Numbered from the stretch's first letter, positions 1 to 9,425 are shown. The stretch: DNA of 64,000 nucleotides from an uncultured Caulobacteraceae bacterium (GCA_903872075.1 CAIQJF010000035.1:1-64000), one strand, 5' to 3'. Notes: generated by a model from the sequence alone, not told the origin. Program-made: numbers and translations.

Positions 1-139
1 GTTCAGGGCCAGCGCTGGAGCGCCCAAAACGCGAAAGGAAAAAGCCACCACTTGACCCATCCCCGCACCGCGGGGCACCATATCCACCCGGGTCACTTCT
101 CGATGAAAATCCCGGGTCAACTCTCAGCGGAAATCAACA
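1..139 (-). mobile_element. Terminus of an IS21-family insertion sequence (partial)
   Basis: Read on the minus strand from 139 the DNA begins TGTTGATTTCCGCTGAGAG, the usual kind of tip for IS21-family elements. Two copies of CCCGGGTCA (87-95 and 111-119, plus strand) are spaced 24 bases apart, like the multiple terminal repeats of that family. A perfect 6-bp stem (CCCCGC/GCGGGG, 61-75) lies further in. No transposase is visible because the element continues beyond base 1. The tip falls exactly where the adjacent TIR/ATPase reading frame stops, so insertion into that gene is the simplest reading. The family call is from memory of terminal sequences and was not searched. Confidence 0.72.
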
Positions 140-1942
140 CGCCTTGGTCATCTCTTCGACGAACAACGGAACGCCGTCGCTCCTGGCGATGATCTGTCCG
201 ATGATGGCGGCGGGCAGGACGTTTTCGGCGCCCAGCGCCGCCAGAATTCGCTCTGCGTCGCCGCGATCGAGGCGGCCGAGTTCGATGTGGACCACATCGG
301 CGTGGTCGAACCATCGCGCGACAAATTCCGGGCGCGCCGTGCCCAGGATCATCCAAGGCCTTGACGACGCCTCGCGGGTGACAAGATCGAGGAACTCCAG
401 GGTGGTGGGGTCTGCCCAGTGAAGGTCCTCGAAGATGAACAGCGCCGGCAGATCCTGTGCGAGGATGCCCATCAGCGTCAGCAGCGTGTCGAAGGTAACG
501 ACCTTGCGGCGTTCGGGCGGCGGCGCCTCGTTCAGGCCCGTCGCGATGCCCAGCAGGTCGGCCAGGACCATCCCCGCGGCCGGCGCCGCGGGTCCGTAAC
601 CCGCCAGCACGCGATCAAGCTTGCTGCGTCGCGTGTCCGCCGAGTCTGCGTGGCCGAACCCTGAGGCCCGGGCGAAGAGATCCGAAACCGGATGAAGCAC
701 CGTGCCGCGATAGTTCGGGCCGCAGAAAAATGTGATCTGCGTGTCCAGGGGGTCGAGGGCGAGCCGCTTGAATTCATCCACAAGTCCCGACTTGCCGATG
801 CCCGCCTCGCCTTGAACGAGAACCACCTGGCCTTCGCCGCCGCGTGACAACTCCCACGCCTGGCGCATCTGGCGAAGCTCGTTCTCGCGTCCGAAAATCG
901 GCCTCGCCTCGGCGTGCCCTCTGGCCTGAGAGCGGCTTCCGACAACGGTCGCATTGAGCGCTTCGAAGCACCGGGCGCCGGTGTCGTAGCCGCGTAGGCT
1001 TTGTTCGCCGAGGTCGCGGTAGTCGAACAGCCCCTCGGTCAGGCGGTGAGTGCCCTCGGACACGACCACGCCGCCCGGAGGCGCGACGGACTCAAGTTGG
1101 GCGGCCAGGGTTGGGGTTTCCCCAACGATGCCGGTATCGCGCCCCACCATCTGACTGATCACGACCAGACCTGTAGCGACGCCGACGCGGGTGCGCAGCG
1201 ACACTCCCTCCGGCAGATCAAGTGCGGCCACCGCATCCCGAAACGCAAGGCCGGCGCGCACGGCGTTGGCCGCCTCTTCCTCATCTGTCCGGGGGTAGCC
1301 GAAATAGGCCAGTACGCCATGACCGCTATATTTGGCTATCGCTCCCCCGAACTGGGCGACGATGTCGTCGCAGGCGGCATGATAGGCGTCGAGGACCTGC
1401 ATCATGTCTTCGGGGTCGAGGCGGGAGGTCAAGGCGCCGGCGTTCGCCAAGTCGCAGTACAATGCGGTGATCTGTCGCCGTTCGCTGCGACGATCCACCG
1501 GCGGTTGTTCCACCGGCGATCGACTGGCTGGGGCCGGCGCGGCGGCTGTCCGTCGGCGGGTCACGGCTGCGATGCTATCGAGCACGGACCGCCACTGGCG
1601 GCGTTCGAAGTTGCCTGACCAACCGCTCAGATCGACGCAGTGGATCTGATCGTAAGGCATCGGCAGTTCGCAGTGCGCGACGCGGACCTGGACGAGCTTA
1701 TTGGCCGTGCGGGCGCGGCTGGCCTCGGCCCTCACCCACTCCGATTTGGCAGCCTCGGGCGACCAGACCACCACGACCGCGTCGGCGGCGTCCAGTTGTT
1801 CGGCGATGGCGTCGGTGAACGAGCGATGCGCCAGCAGTTCGTCGTCGATCCAGACCTCGTGGCCTGCGCCCCGCAGGGTCTGGGCGATCAATCGCGCCTG
1901 GTCGACCGTCGGGCGGGCATATGAGACGAAAATCCTGGACAT
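134..1942 (-). CDS. TIR / degenerate class III cyclase / AAA-ATPase protein, 3' end cut by IS
   Basis: A 602-residue multidomain signalling protein. An N-terminal TIR domain (about 1-115) keeps the glutamate in the WxxxE position (E73), the site used by NAD-cleaving TIR domains. A class III nucleotide cyclase-like domain follows (about 156-330), then an ATPase of the type common in large cyclase/regulator proteins (from about 345), with Walker A GEAGIGKS (378-385) and a Walker B-like segment ending EDLHWAD (about 505-511). The cyclase site looks inactive. The first metal Asp is kept (D164), but the second is His (H208 in SGHG, normally GDG), and the Asn and Arg of the usual NLAAR segment are Thr278 and Gln282. 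The frame ends EEMTKAC, where relatives run on into a long C-terminal region. The last codon and stop lie in the IS21-like tip, so the product is truncated. Confidence 0.82.
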   Translation of the reverse strand: MSRIFVSYARPTVDQARLIAQTLRGAGHEVWIDDELLAHRSFTDAIAEQLDAADAVVVVWSPEAAKSEWVRAEASRARTANKLVQVRVAHCELPMPYDQIHCVDLSGWSGNFERRQWRSVLDSIAAVTRRRTAAAPAPASRSPVEQPPVDRRSERRQITALYCDLANAGALTSRLDPEDMMQVLDAYHAACDDIVAQFGGAIAKYSGHGVLAYFGYPRTDEEEAANAVRAGLAFRDAVAALDLPEGVSLRTRVGVATGLVVISQMVGRDTGIVGETPTLAAQLESVAPPGGVVVSEGTHRLTEGLFDYRDLGEQSLRGYDTGARCFEALNATVVGSRSQARGHAEARPIFGRENELRQMRQAWELSRGGEGQVVLVQGEAGIGKSGLVDEFKRLALDPLDTQITFFCGPNYRGTVLHPVSDLFARASGFGHADSADTRRSKLDRVLAGYGPAAPAAGMVLADLLGIATGLNEAPPPERRKVVTFDTLLTLMGILAQDLPALFIFEDLHWADPTTLEFLDLVTREASSRPWMILGTARPEFVARWFDHADVVHIELGRLDRGDAERILAALGAENVLPAAIIGQIIARSDGVPLFVEEMTKAC

Positions 1943-2143
1943 AAGCCGCGCGCCGAACCCCTAACCCGACGATCAGATAGCGATCCTTTCAAATCCAAGG
2001 CAATAGGGCGTAGACGCGCACCTTGCCCTCCCCAAAATCGCCCTTACCTGCTATCCGCAAACGAGTCGCAATGTGTCATAGTGCGGCGCAACATCGATTT
2101 TACCGGCCCTCGGGGGCCCAACCCCCAGCGCGGAGCAGCCTCA

Positions 2144-3067
2144 ATGCGTGTGATCCTGGCCCAGCCCCGCGGTTTCTGCGCCGGTGTGGTGCGGGCAATC
2201 GAGATCGTCGAGCGCGCCTTGGACAAGTATCAGGCCCCTGTCTATGTGCGCCACGAAATCGTGCATAATCGCCATGTGGTCGACAGCCTCAAGGCCAAAG
2301 GCGCGATCTTTGTCGAGGAGATCGATCAGGTCCCTGACGGCGCCCATGCCGTCTTCAGCGCCCACGGCGTGGCGCGGTCGGTGGTCCAGGCGGCGGCGGC
2401 CAGGGGGCTGCCGGTGCTCGACGCGACCTGCCCTCTGGTGTCCAAGGTCCACACCCAGGCGAAGCGCTATGTGCGGCACGGCCGCACCATGATTCTGATC
2501 GGTCACGCCGGACACCCGGAGGTGGAGGGCACGATCGGCCAGATCGACGCGCCCGTGCATCTGATCTCCACCGTCGAGGACGTGGCGGCGCTCGACATTC
2601 CGGTCGACCTCCCCCTGGCCTATGTCACCCAGACGACCCTGAGCGTCGACGACACCAAGGCGGTGATCGAGGCTCTAAAGGCGCGGTTCGGTGACATCGT
2701 GGGGCCGGACACCACGGATATCTGCTATGCGACCCAGCATCGCCAGACGGCTGTCCGCGATATGTGCCGGATGGCCGACGTCATTCTGGTCGTGGGCGCC
2801 AAAAACAGCTCCAATTCCAATCGCCTCTGCGAGATCGGTCTGGAGGAAGGTATCCCCAGCTACCTCATCGCCGACGCTTCCGCTCTGGACCCCGAATGGT
2901 TGGTCGGTAAGCAAGCGGTCGGCCTCACGGCCGGCGCGTCGGCGCCGGAGGAACTAATCCTTGAAGTCATAGAAGCGTTGCGCAAACTCGGTCCGGTGAC
3001 GGTTGAGCCCATGGACGGCGTCAAGGAAGACATTGAATTCCGCCTGCCGGCGGAACTACGGACGTAA
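2144..3067 (+). CDS. ispH: 4-hydroxy-3-methylbut-2-enyl diphosphate reductase
   Basis: IspH performs the last step of the MEP isoprenoid pathway, reducing HMBPP to IPP and DMAPP with a [4Fe-4S] cluster in the cytosol. The 307-residue product has the usual length and the three cluster cysteines: C12 (PRGFCAG), C96 (DATCPLV) and C194 (DICYATQ). The [10 protein letters not shown] substrate-loop motif is also present. Start ATG 2144 is chosen because the family begins MRVxLAxPRGFCAG and GGAG sits about 10 bases upstream; the frame is open further 5' without family similarity. hpnH follows after 42 bases on the same strand, so the two are probably cotranscribed, tying precursor supply to hopanoid synthesis. 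Confidence 0.97.
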   Translation: MRVILAQPRGFCAGVVRAIEIVERALDKYQAPVYVRHEIVHNRHVVDSLKAKGAIFVEEIDQVPDGAHAVFSAHGVARSVVQAAAARGLPVLDATCPLVSKVHTQAKRYVRHGRTMILIGHAGHPEVEGTIGQIDAPVHLISTVEDVAALDIPVDLPLAYVTQTTLSVDDTKAVIEALKARFGDIVGPDTTDICYATQHRQTAVRDMCRMADVILVVGAKNSSNSNRLCEIGLEEGIPSYLIADASALDPEWLVGKQAVGLTAGASAPEELILEVIEALRKLGPVTVEPMDGVKEDIEFRLPAELRT

Positions 3068-3109
3068 GCCTCGTTGCGGCGTGGCGCATTTTGATTTGAG
3101 GAGTTTCGC

Positions 3110-4264
3110 GTGGCGATACCCATGACGGCTGTGGCGCGGATCGGCGCCTATATTGCCAAGAACCATTTCAGCGGCGTGAAGCGCTATCCGCTGGTGCTGA
3201 TGCTGGAGCCGTTGTTCCGCTGCAACCTGGCCTGCGCCGGTTGCGGCAAGATCGACTATCCGGACGAGATCCTCAATCAGCGCCTGTCGTACGACCAGTG
3301 CATGGAGGCGATCGACGAATGTGGCGCGCCGGTGGTGTCCATCGCCGGCGGCGAGCCGCTGCTGCATCGCGACCTGCCGAAGATCGTGCAGGGTTTCCTC
3401 GCCAAGAAGAAGTTCGTCATCCTGTGCACGAACGCCCTGCTGCTGACCAAGAAGATCGATCAGTACAAGCCCGACCCGATGTTCACCTGGTCGATCCACC
3501 TGGATGGCGACAAGGTCATGCACGACAAATCGGTGTGCCTGGATGGCGTCTATGAGACGGCTATCGAAGCGATCCGCCTGGCCAAATCCAAGGGCTTCCA
3601 GGTGTCAATCAACTGCACGCTGTTCCAGGGCGCCGACCCGGAGCGCGTCGCCAACTTCCTCGACGAGATGAAGACGGTTGGGGTCAACGGGGTCACCATC
3701 TCTCCCGGTTACGCCTATGAGCGGGCGCCCGATCAGGATCATTTCCTGGGCCGCACCAAGACCAAGCAATTGTTCCGCGACATATTCAAGCGCGGCAATG
3801 GCGGCAAGGCCTGGAGCTTCACCCAGTCGACCATGTTCCTGGACTTCCTGGCCGGAAATCAGGCCTACGCCTGCACACCCTGGGGCAATCCGACGCGCAC
3901 TGTCTTTGGATGGCAGAAGCCCTGCTACCTTCTGGGCGAAGGCTATGCGAAGTCCTTCAAGGAGTTGATGGACGACACCGCCTGGGACGACTACGGCGTC
4001 GGCAACTACGAGAAGTGCAAGGACTGCATGGTCCACTCAGGCTTCGAGGCCAGCGCGGTCACCGACATCATGCAGCATCCGCTCAAGGCGCTCGGCGTCA
4101 CCTTGCGCGGCGTGCGCACGAGCGGACCCATGGCCACCGACATCTCCCGCGCCAATGAACGACCGGCGAAATACGTCTTCTCCAGCCACGTCGAGAAGAT
4201 GCTGGCCGATATCAAGGCCAAGACCCCCAACGCCCGCAAGGTCCAGCGCGAACCGGCCGAGTAG
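3110..4264 (+). CDS. hpnH: Adenosyl-hopene transferase HpnH (radical SAM)
   Basis: HpnH joins a 5'-deoxyadenosyl group to diploptene, giving adenosylhopane, the first committed step of C35 hopanoids. The 384-residue protein carries the radical-SAM triad CxxxCxxC (C38, C42, C45) followed by GKIDYP, typical of HpnH, and a GGEPLL motif. Cysteines in the C-terminal part (KCKDCMVHSGFE) fit the SPASM-like tail of the family. Start GTG 3110 is preferred because GAGGAG lies about 7 bases upstream; ATG 3122 is an alternative. It lies 42 bases after ispH and ends 7 bases before the convergent hpnG. Confidence 0.96.
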   Translation: MAIPMTAVARIGAYIAKNHFSGVKRYPLVLMLEPLFRCNLACAGCGKIDYPDEILNQRLSYDQCMEAIDECGAPVVSIAGGEPLLHRDLPKIVQGFLAKKKFVILCTNALLLTKKIDQYKPDPMFTWSIHLDGDKVMHDKSVCLDGVYETAIEAIRLAKSKGFQVSINCTLFQGADPERVANFLDEMKTVGVNGVTISPGYAYERAPDQDHFLGRTKTKQLFRDIFKRGNGGKAWSFTQSTMFLDFLAGNQAYACTPWGNPTRTVFGWQKPCYLLGEGYAKSFKELMDDTAWDDYGVGNYEKCKDCMVHSGFEASAVTDIMQHPLKALGVTLRGVRTSGPMATDISRANERPAKYVFSSHVEKMLADIKAKTPNARKVQREPAE

Positions 4265-4271
4265 GCGCGAT

Positions 4272-4946
4272 CTAGACCTCGGTCGGAGGCCGCAGCGCGG
4301 TCGCCGCGGCTGCGAGGCTCCGAAACGCGGTTTCGGAGTCGCCGGCGACCCGGATCAGGTCCGGCAGTTCCCAAGGGCGCCGCAGCAGAGCGAGAATGAC
4401 AGCCGCGATGTCAGGCTCGCCGTCGGCCTTGAAGCCGGCCTGCGCCGCGCGCGGCAGGGTGCGATCGGCCGCATCGGAGACGACCCGCAAGACCGCGAAC
4501 GGAATTCCCAGCGCCTGAGCCTGCTCGGCGACGGCGTGGGATTCCATGTCGACGGCCACGGCGCCGGTGGCGCGCGCCAGGGCGGCCTTGGCCGCCGTTG
4601 AGCCCAGGATCTGATCGCCGGCGGCCAGATCGCCGGCTTGGGCATGGGGCAGGGCGGCGCGGATCGCCTGGTTCCAGGCCGCCGTCGTGGCGGCGCGACG
4701 CCCCCCGGAAATCACTGCGTCCGCTACGACGATATCGCCGACCCGCAGCGCCGGCCCAAGACCGCCGCAGAGTCCGAAGCTGATGATGCCAGCGGGCCGC
4801 TCCGCCGCCAGTGCCGCGGCCAGTCCGGCCGCGCCAACGGCGGTCCGCCCATGCGCCGCCGCGATCGCGGCCTCTCGACGCATCCCGACCACGATGAGCA
4901 GCGCGCCGGACGTCGCGGCCGACCGGGTGGGGTGAGGGTGGGTCAT
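4272..4946 (-). CDS. hpnG: Hopanoid-associated phosphorylase/nucleosidase HpnG
   Basis: HpnG removes adenine from adenosylhopane after HpnH, giving ribosylhopane. The roughly 224-residue protein belongs to the purine nucleoside phosphorylase/MTA-nucleosidase superfamily. The motifs seen are an N-terminal VVGMRREA segment, GLCGGLGPALRVGDIVVAD, and a VAVDMESHAVAEQA stretch with the substrate-binding Met-Glu pair. Start ATG 4946 (MTHPHP) is preferred over the longer frame opening at 4985 because the extra N-terminus has no family character. It converges with hpnH (7-base gap) and diverges from the CYP153 gene, with about 125 bases between the two starts. Confidence 0.92.
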   Translation of the reverse strand: MTHPHPTRSAATSGALLIVVGMRREAAIAAAHGRTAVGAAGLAAALAAERPAGIISFGLCGGLGPALRVGDIVVADAVISGGRRAATTAAWNQAIRAALPHAQAGDLAAGDQILGSTAAKAALARATGAVAVDMESHAVAEQAQALGIPFAVLRVVSDAADRTLPRAAQAGFKADGEPDIAAVILALLRRPWELPDLIRVAGDSETAFRSLAAAATALRPPTEV

Positions 4947-5071
4947 ATCCCAGCGCTGGTAGCCGATCGGCCGTTCGCGCGCCAATGGCCCGAACCGATC
5001 ACCGCTGGCGCGAATTGACCGGCCGCATCGCCAGGGCGCACATTACCGGCAAAACCGGAGAGAACGCCGCC

Positions 5072-6325
5072 ATGAATGAGATCCGAGACATCCGCGTCGA
5101 CGCGCGCGGAGAGGCTTGGTCCGTGCCCCTGGAGACTCTGGATCCGAGTGACGGCGGTCTTTGGCAGCGCAATGTCCTTCATGACTACATGCGCCGACTG
5201 CGGGAGGAGGATCCCGTTCACTGGTCGCCCACGGGCCCCAGCGGCGGCTTCTGGTCGATCACCAAATTCAACGACATCGTCGCTGTGGACAGTAACCACG
5301 GCGTGTTTTCCTCCGACCGGGACATCACGCTTGGGGACCAGCCCGAAGAGGGCATGATCCGTAACTTCATCGCCTCCGATCCGCCGGTCCATGATCAGCA
5401 GCGCAAGGCCGTGACACCCGCGGTCGCGCCGCGCCGGCTTGCCGACCTCGAAATCCTGATTCGGCAGCGCACCGCGGCGGTGCTCGACAGCCTGCCGCTG
5501 AATGAGCCCTTCGACTGGGTCGACCGGGTGAGCATCGAACTCACCACCCAGTTTCTCGCGACCCTGTTCGACTTTCCGTGGGAAGACCGCCGGCTGCTGC
5601 CTTACTGGTCCGATCTGACCACGGCGACGGCCGAGACCGGCAACGCCACGGTGGACCGGGACGAGCGCCTCGCCATCCTCATGCAGTGTCACGACTATTT
5701 CAGCCGTCTCTGGCGCGAACGGGCGGCCCTGCCGCCGAGCTTTGATTTCCTCTCGCTACTGGCGCACAGCCCCGACACCCGCGATCTGATCGACAACCCT
5801 GCGGAGTTTCTCGGCAACATCCTGCTGCTGATCGTCGGCGGCAATGACACGACCCGCAACTCTATGAGCGGCGGGGTGTTGTTCATGAACCAGTTCCCCG
5901 GCGAGTTCGCCAAGCTGAAGGCGAATCCCGAGCTGGCGGCCAACATCGCCCCGGAGATCGTTCGCTTTCAGTCGCCGGTGGCCCACATGCGTCGCACCGC
6001 CCTGGTCGATACCGAGATCGGCGGCAAGAAGATCCGCAAGGGCGATAAAGTGGTGATGTGGTACGTCTCGGGCAACCGCGACGACGACGTTATCGACCGG
6101 CCGGATGAGTTCATCATTGACCGCGAACGCCCCCGCCATCACGTGGCGTTCGGCTTCGGCATCCACCGTTGCATGGGCAACCGCGCCGCCGAACTACAGC
6201 TGCGCATACTGTGGGAAGAGATCAACAAGCGGTTCTCCCGGGTCGAACTCCTTGAGGAGCCGACCCGGATCACCTCCAACTTCATCCTCGGCTATTCGAA
6301 GATGATGGTGAGAGTCTCAGCCTAG
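5072..6325 (+). CDS. Cytochrome P450, CYP153-like (alkane / terminal hydroxylase type)
   Basis: A soluble bacterial P450 of 417 residues. The I-helix reads LLIVGGNDTTRNSMSGGV, followed by HMRRTALVDTEIGGKKI, VVMWYVSGNRD and the heme-binding FGFGIHRCMGN with its ligand Cys. The N-terminal half has FDWVDRVSIELTTQ and ATLFDFPWEDRR. This combination is characteristic of CYP153, whose members hydroxylate the terminal carbon of alkanes and fatty chains using ferredoxin and reductase partners not present here. Start ATG 5072 has GGAGAG about 10 bases upstream; the frame extends to 4985 without P450 similarity. It sits inside the hopanoid locus. Its stop shares a CTAG with the convergent PEP-CTERM gene. 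The substrate is unknown. Confidence 0.9.
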   Translation: MNEIRDIRVDARGEAWSVPLETLDPSDGGLWQRNVLHDYMRRLREEDPVHWSPTGPSGGFWSITKFNDIVAVDSNHGVFSSDRDITLGDQPEEGMIRNFIASDPPVHDQQRKAVTPAVAPRRLADLEILIRQRTAAVLDSLPLNEPFDWVDRVSIELTTQFLATLFDFPWEDRRLLPYWSDLTTATAETGNATVDRDERLAILMQCHDYFSRLWRERAALPPSFDFLSLLAHSPDTRDLIDNPAEFLGNILLLIVGGNDTTRNSMSGGVLFMNQFPGEFAKLKANPELAANIAPEIVRFQSPVAHMRRTALVDTEIGGKKIRKGDKVVMWYVSGNRDDDVIDRPDEFIIDRERPRHHVAFGFGIHRCMGNRAAELQLRILWEEINKRFSRVELLEEPTRITSNFILGYSKMMVRVSA

Positions 6326-7251
6326 GCTGCGACTCTCAACGTCGTCGCGGCTCTTCGACGGCGAAGGCCGGCGCCCAGCAGGCCGACGCCGACCGACATG
6401 AGCGCCCATGTTGCCGGTTCCGGCACGCCCGGCGGAGGCGGAGGCGGGGGTGTCACCGTGGTGGTCGAGGCGAAGCCGACGATCTGATAGTTCGGCGCAA
6501 CGTCGATCTGCGTGTAGCCGGTCGGCGAGCCGAGATTGGCGTTGAACAGATCGTTGAGCGTATTGAATGAGGCGACGAAGACCTCGAAGGGGGCAGTGTC
6601 ATCGGCGCGGGTCTGCAGCATGACCCGGTAAGCGGAACCGTCCCAGGTGAAATCGGTGATCTGATAGTTCGGCGCCACGTCGATCTGAGTATAGCCGGTG
6701 GGGCTGCCCAGGTTGGCGTTGAACAGGTCGCCGAGCGTAGAGAATGACGCCAGGAACACCTCGAACGGGGCGGTGTCGTCAACACGGGTCTCCACCAGCA
6801 CCCGGTAGGCGGAGCCGTCCCACGTCAGGCCGGCGAGTTCATAGTTCGGCGCGACGTCGATCTGAGTATAACCGGTATTCGCGCCGAGGTTGGCGTTGAA
6901 CACGTCGTTCAGCGTCGCGAAGCCCGCTGTGAACACTTCGAAGGGCGCCGTATCATCGGTCCGGGTCTGCAGGATCAGGCGATAGCCGCCGGGGTCCTGG
7001 GTGAATCCATCGATCTTGTAGTTCGGCGCCACGTCGAGCTGGGTATAGCCGGTGGGTCCGCCGAGGTTGCCGCTGTAGACGTCGTTCAGCGTGTCGAACG
7101 ACGCGAGGAAGACGTCGAAAGGCGCGGTGTCATCGAGGCGGCTTTCCACCAGCACCTGGTAGCTGGTCGTCGAGGACGCGTTCGCTGCTCCGGCGAACGC
7201 CAGAGCGATGCCAGTCGCGAAGGCGAGCAAGCCACGGGACTTCACAGTCAT
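6322..7251 (-). CDS. PEP-CTERM protein with four 59-residue tandem repeats
   Basis: An exported protein of 309 residues. It has a signal peptide (MTVKSRGLLAFATGIALAFA, cut near GAANA), four tandem repeats of 59 residues (about 31-263), a proline run, and a C-terminal sorting signal VPEPATWALM followed by a hydrophobic helix and RRRR. PEP-CTERM signals are processed by exosortase systems; none is in this window. Each repeat has the core DDTAPFxVFxASFxTLxDxxxxNLG, then GYTQxDVAPNY. Start ATG 7251 is chosen because the signal peptide begins there; the frame is open to 7365 over the hpnE 3' end. It lies 76 bases downstream of hpnE on the same strand, so it may have its own promoter. The function of the repeat was not recognised. 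Confidence 0.85.
   Translation of the reverse strand: MTVKSRGLLAFATGIALAFAGAANASSTTSYQVLVESRLDDTAPFDVFLASFDTLNDVYSGNLGGPTGYTQLDVAPNYKIDGFTQDPGGYRLILQTRTDDTAPFEVFTAGFATLNDVFNANLGANTGYTQIDVAPNYELAGLTWDGSAYRVLVETRVDDTAPFEVFLASFSTLGDLFNANLGSPTGYTQIDVAPNYQITDFTWDGSAYRVMLQTRADDTAPFEVFVASFNTLNDLFNANLGSPTGYTQIDVAPNYQIVGFASTTTVTPPPPPPPGVPEPATWALMSVGVGLLGAGLRRRRAATTLRVAA
6463..7161 (-). repeat. Four tandem 177-bp coding repeats
   Basis: Four units of 59 codons encode YxVLVExRxDDTAPF-type modules. Repeats 3 and 4 are the most alike at protein level, sharing FNANLGSPTGYTQIDVAPNYQI; repeat 1 is the most divergent. The fixed period and conserved ends (start YxV/YRV, end TWDGSA or similar) indicate in-frame duplication. 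Confidence 0.9.
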
Positions 7252-7327
7252 AATCCTAGAATCCTTAGTTGAGCCCCTGATGCGAACAACACGACATTCC
7301 AGGCGCCCGTCAAGGGGAGAACACAAT

Positions 7328-8584
7328 TTAGCCTTTAAAGTTGGCCGCCCTTGCGTCGGCGACACCTTTTGCCGCCGTGCCTCCTGACCGGATGGCGCCT
7401 TCGATCGTCGCCGGCAGGCCGGTGGCTGTCCAGTCTCCAGCCAGGATCAGGTTACGCCAGTCCGTGCGAGCCTTTGGCCGCCGGGCGTTCTGTTCAGGCG
7501 TGGCGGCGAAGGTGGCCCGTCGCTCCTTGACGATCCGCCAGGGTGGCAGGGGGGCCGTGAGGCCATGGACGGCGCAGATGTCGGCCCAGAAACGCCGGGC
7601 GAGGGCTTCGCGGTCCTGATCGGCCAGATCGTCGGCGCCGCTGACCGTGACGCTGAGGCGATCGTCGAAGCTGAAGATCCACTGGGCGGTTCCGCCGATC
7701 ACGCCAACGATCGGAGGCAGCCCTGGCGGCGGCGTGAAACGGAAATGGCCGTTGACGATGGCGTTGAACGCGTTCGGCGCGGTCAGGCCAGGCACAAGCG
7801 TCTGACTGATCCAGGCCGGCGCGGCCAGCACGACCGTGTCGGCGTCCGTGACCGTCACGTCGCCGTCGGCGAAACCCAGGCCCGACACGCGATCGCCCTC
7901 GAAGGTCAAACCACGCACCGGCTGACCGAACCGCACATCGGCCCCTTGCGCGGCCAGATAGGCAAGCGCCGGGTCGATGAACGCCGCCGAGAGGGTTGGA
8001 TGGGCCACCCGGGGGCGGTAGGCGTTACCGCCCAGGGCCAGGGATTCCCGGATCACGGCCCCAGCCAGGGTCGCCGACGCGCTCTTGGCCTCGGTGTTCA
8101 GGGCCGACAGCAGGAATGGCTCAAGGAGTCGGTCCCAGAGCACGCCTTCGCACGAGATCACCTGATCGATGCGCCTATTCGCCGGCGGCGCGATCAGTCC
8201 GACGAGCGCGAGATAGTCGGTGGTCTTCGTGCCGAGCACGCGGCGTTTCGGCGATAGCAGCCACCAGGCCAGGGCGCTGGGGTTCGGCCGAATGGTCCAG
8301 GATTCCGACGTGCGCAGGTCATGGAAATCCAGGGTCGCCTCGTCCGGCCCCACCAGGTGGTCTTCAGCGCCGATCTTCCGCAGATAGGCGAATGTCGCGT
8401 GATTCCCGGACAGCACCAGATGGTTGCCGTTGTCGAGGGTCATCTCCAGCACCGGGTCGACGTAGGACCGGCAGCGCCCGCCGGCCTGGGCGGAGGCTTC
8501 AAACACCGTCACAGGCAGGCCTCGCGACGTCAGTTCAACCGCGGCCGACAGACCCGCGAGGCCCGCGCCGATGATGTAGATCAC
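7328..8584 (-). CDS. hpnE: Hydroxysqualene dehydroxylase HpnE
   Basis: HpnE is the FAD enzyme that reduces hydroxysqualene to squalene in the bacterial HpnCDE route. The 418-residue protein begins with the dinucleotide-binding motif IIGAGLAGLSAAVEL and FEASAQAGGRCRSY, characteristic of the phytoene-desaturase-like amine oxidase superfamily. The C-terminal ILAGDWTATGLPATIEGAI is a typical family ending. The start is GTG at 8584, 10 bases after the hpnD stop. It is the last hpn gene of the operon. TAA ends the frame at 7328. Confidence 0.94.
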   Translation of the reverse strand: MIYIIGAGLAGLSAAVELTSRGLPVTVFEASAQAGGRCRSYVDPVLEMTLDNGNHLVLSGNHATFAYLRKIGAEDHLVGPDEATLDFHDLRTSESWTIRPNPSALAWWLLSPKRRVLGTKTTDYLALVGLIAPPANRRIDQVISCEGVLWDRLLEPFLLSALNTEAKSASATLAGAVIRESLALGGNAYRPRVAHPTLSAAFIDPALAYLAAQGADVRFGQPVRGLTFEGDRVSGLGFADGDVTVTDADTVVLAAPAWISQTLVPGLTAPNAFNAIVNGHFRFTPPPGLPPIVGVIGGTAQWIFSFDDRLSVTVSGADDLADQDREALARRFWADICAVHGLTAPLPPWRIVKERRATFAATPEQNARRPKARTDWRNLILAGDWTATGLPATIEGAIRSGGTAAKGVADARAANFKG

Positions 8585-8594
8585 GGGGCCGCCC

Positions 8595-9425
8595 TCATCC
8601 GAACAGGGCTGTGGTCGCCGCGACCCAGAGCAGGCGGCCCTTGCCGAGCGACACGCGCCGTCGGGGCGGCTTCCAGCCCTCGGCCGCCATGGCCTTCAGA
8701 ATGCGGCCATAAACGGCGATCATCAGGGCGGGCGTCTTCATGCGGCCGCGCGGGCGGGAGCGCATGATCTTCGCGGTGAGGGCGTATTGCTCTTCGGCCT
8801 TGGCCGCCAGCCATCGGCAGGCCACGTCGATGTTCGGATGGGCGATGACGGCGAGCGGTTCGGTGGTATCGATGCCGGCGGCGGCCAGGGCGTCGGTGGG
8901 TAGGTACAGTCTGCCGATCGCGGCGTCCTCGTCCACATCGCGCAGGATATTGGTGAACTGAAGCGCCCGGCCCAGATGGTGCGCCAGGTCGCGGCCTGGC
9001 GTGGTCTCCATCCCGAACACCTTGACCGAGAGCCGGCCCACGGCGCTGGCGACGCGGTCGCAATAGAGATCGAGGGTCGCAAAGTCGGGCGCGCGGATAT
9101 CCGTATCCACATCCATTTCCATACCGTCGATCACGGCCAGGAAGTCCGCCTTCTCCAGTCCGAAATCGCGCATCGGGCCGGCAATATCGGCGCAGCTCCC
9201 CGGCGTCTTGCCGGCGTAGAGCGCGTCGAGATCGGCCCGCCAGACGTCCAGCGCGCAACGTCGCTCGTCGGCGGAGGGGCCTGGATCGTCGGCGATGTCG
9301 TCGACCTTGCGGCAAAAATCATAGATCGCGAACATCGCCGCCCGCTCACGCGGCGGGAGGATGCGCAGGGCGGCGTAGAAGGAGCTGCCGGAGACCTTGG
9401 TCTGGGTCGAGGGGGAAACGGTCAT
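8595..9425 (-). CDS. hpnD: Presqualene diphosphate synthase HpnD
   Basis: HpnD condenses two farnesyl diphosphates into presqualene diphosphate. The 276-residue protein is an all-helical squalene/phytoene synthase-family enzyme with two Asp-rich Mg2+ sites: CRKVDDIADD in the first third and NILRDVDEDAAIGRLYLP near the middle. The second includes the RLYLP element that follows the motif in this family. ATG 9425 lies 7 bases after the hpnC stop, and hpnE starts 10 bases after its own stop, so it is internal to the hpnA-E operon. Confidence 0.95.
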   Translation of the reverse strand: MTVSPSTQTKVSGSSFYAALRILPPRERAAMFAIYDFCRKVDDIADDPGPSADERRCALDVWRADLDALYAGKTPGSCADIAGPMRDFGLEKADFLAVIDGMEMDVDTDIRAPDFATLDLYCDRVASAVGRLSVKVFGMETTPGRDLAHHLGRALQFTNILRDVDEDAAIGRLYLPTDALAAAGIDTTEPLAVIAHPNIDVACRWLAAKAEEQYALTAKIMRSRPRGRMKTPALMIAVYGRILKAMAAEGWKPPRRRVSLGKGRLLWVAATTALFG

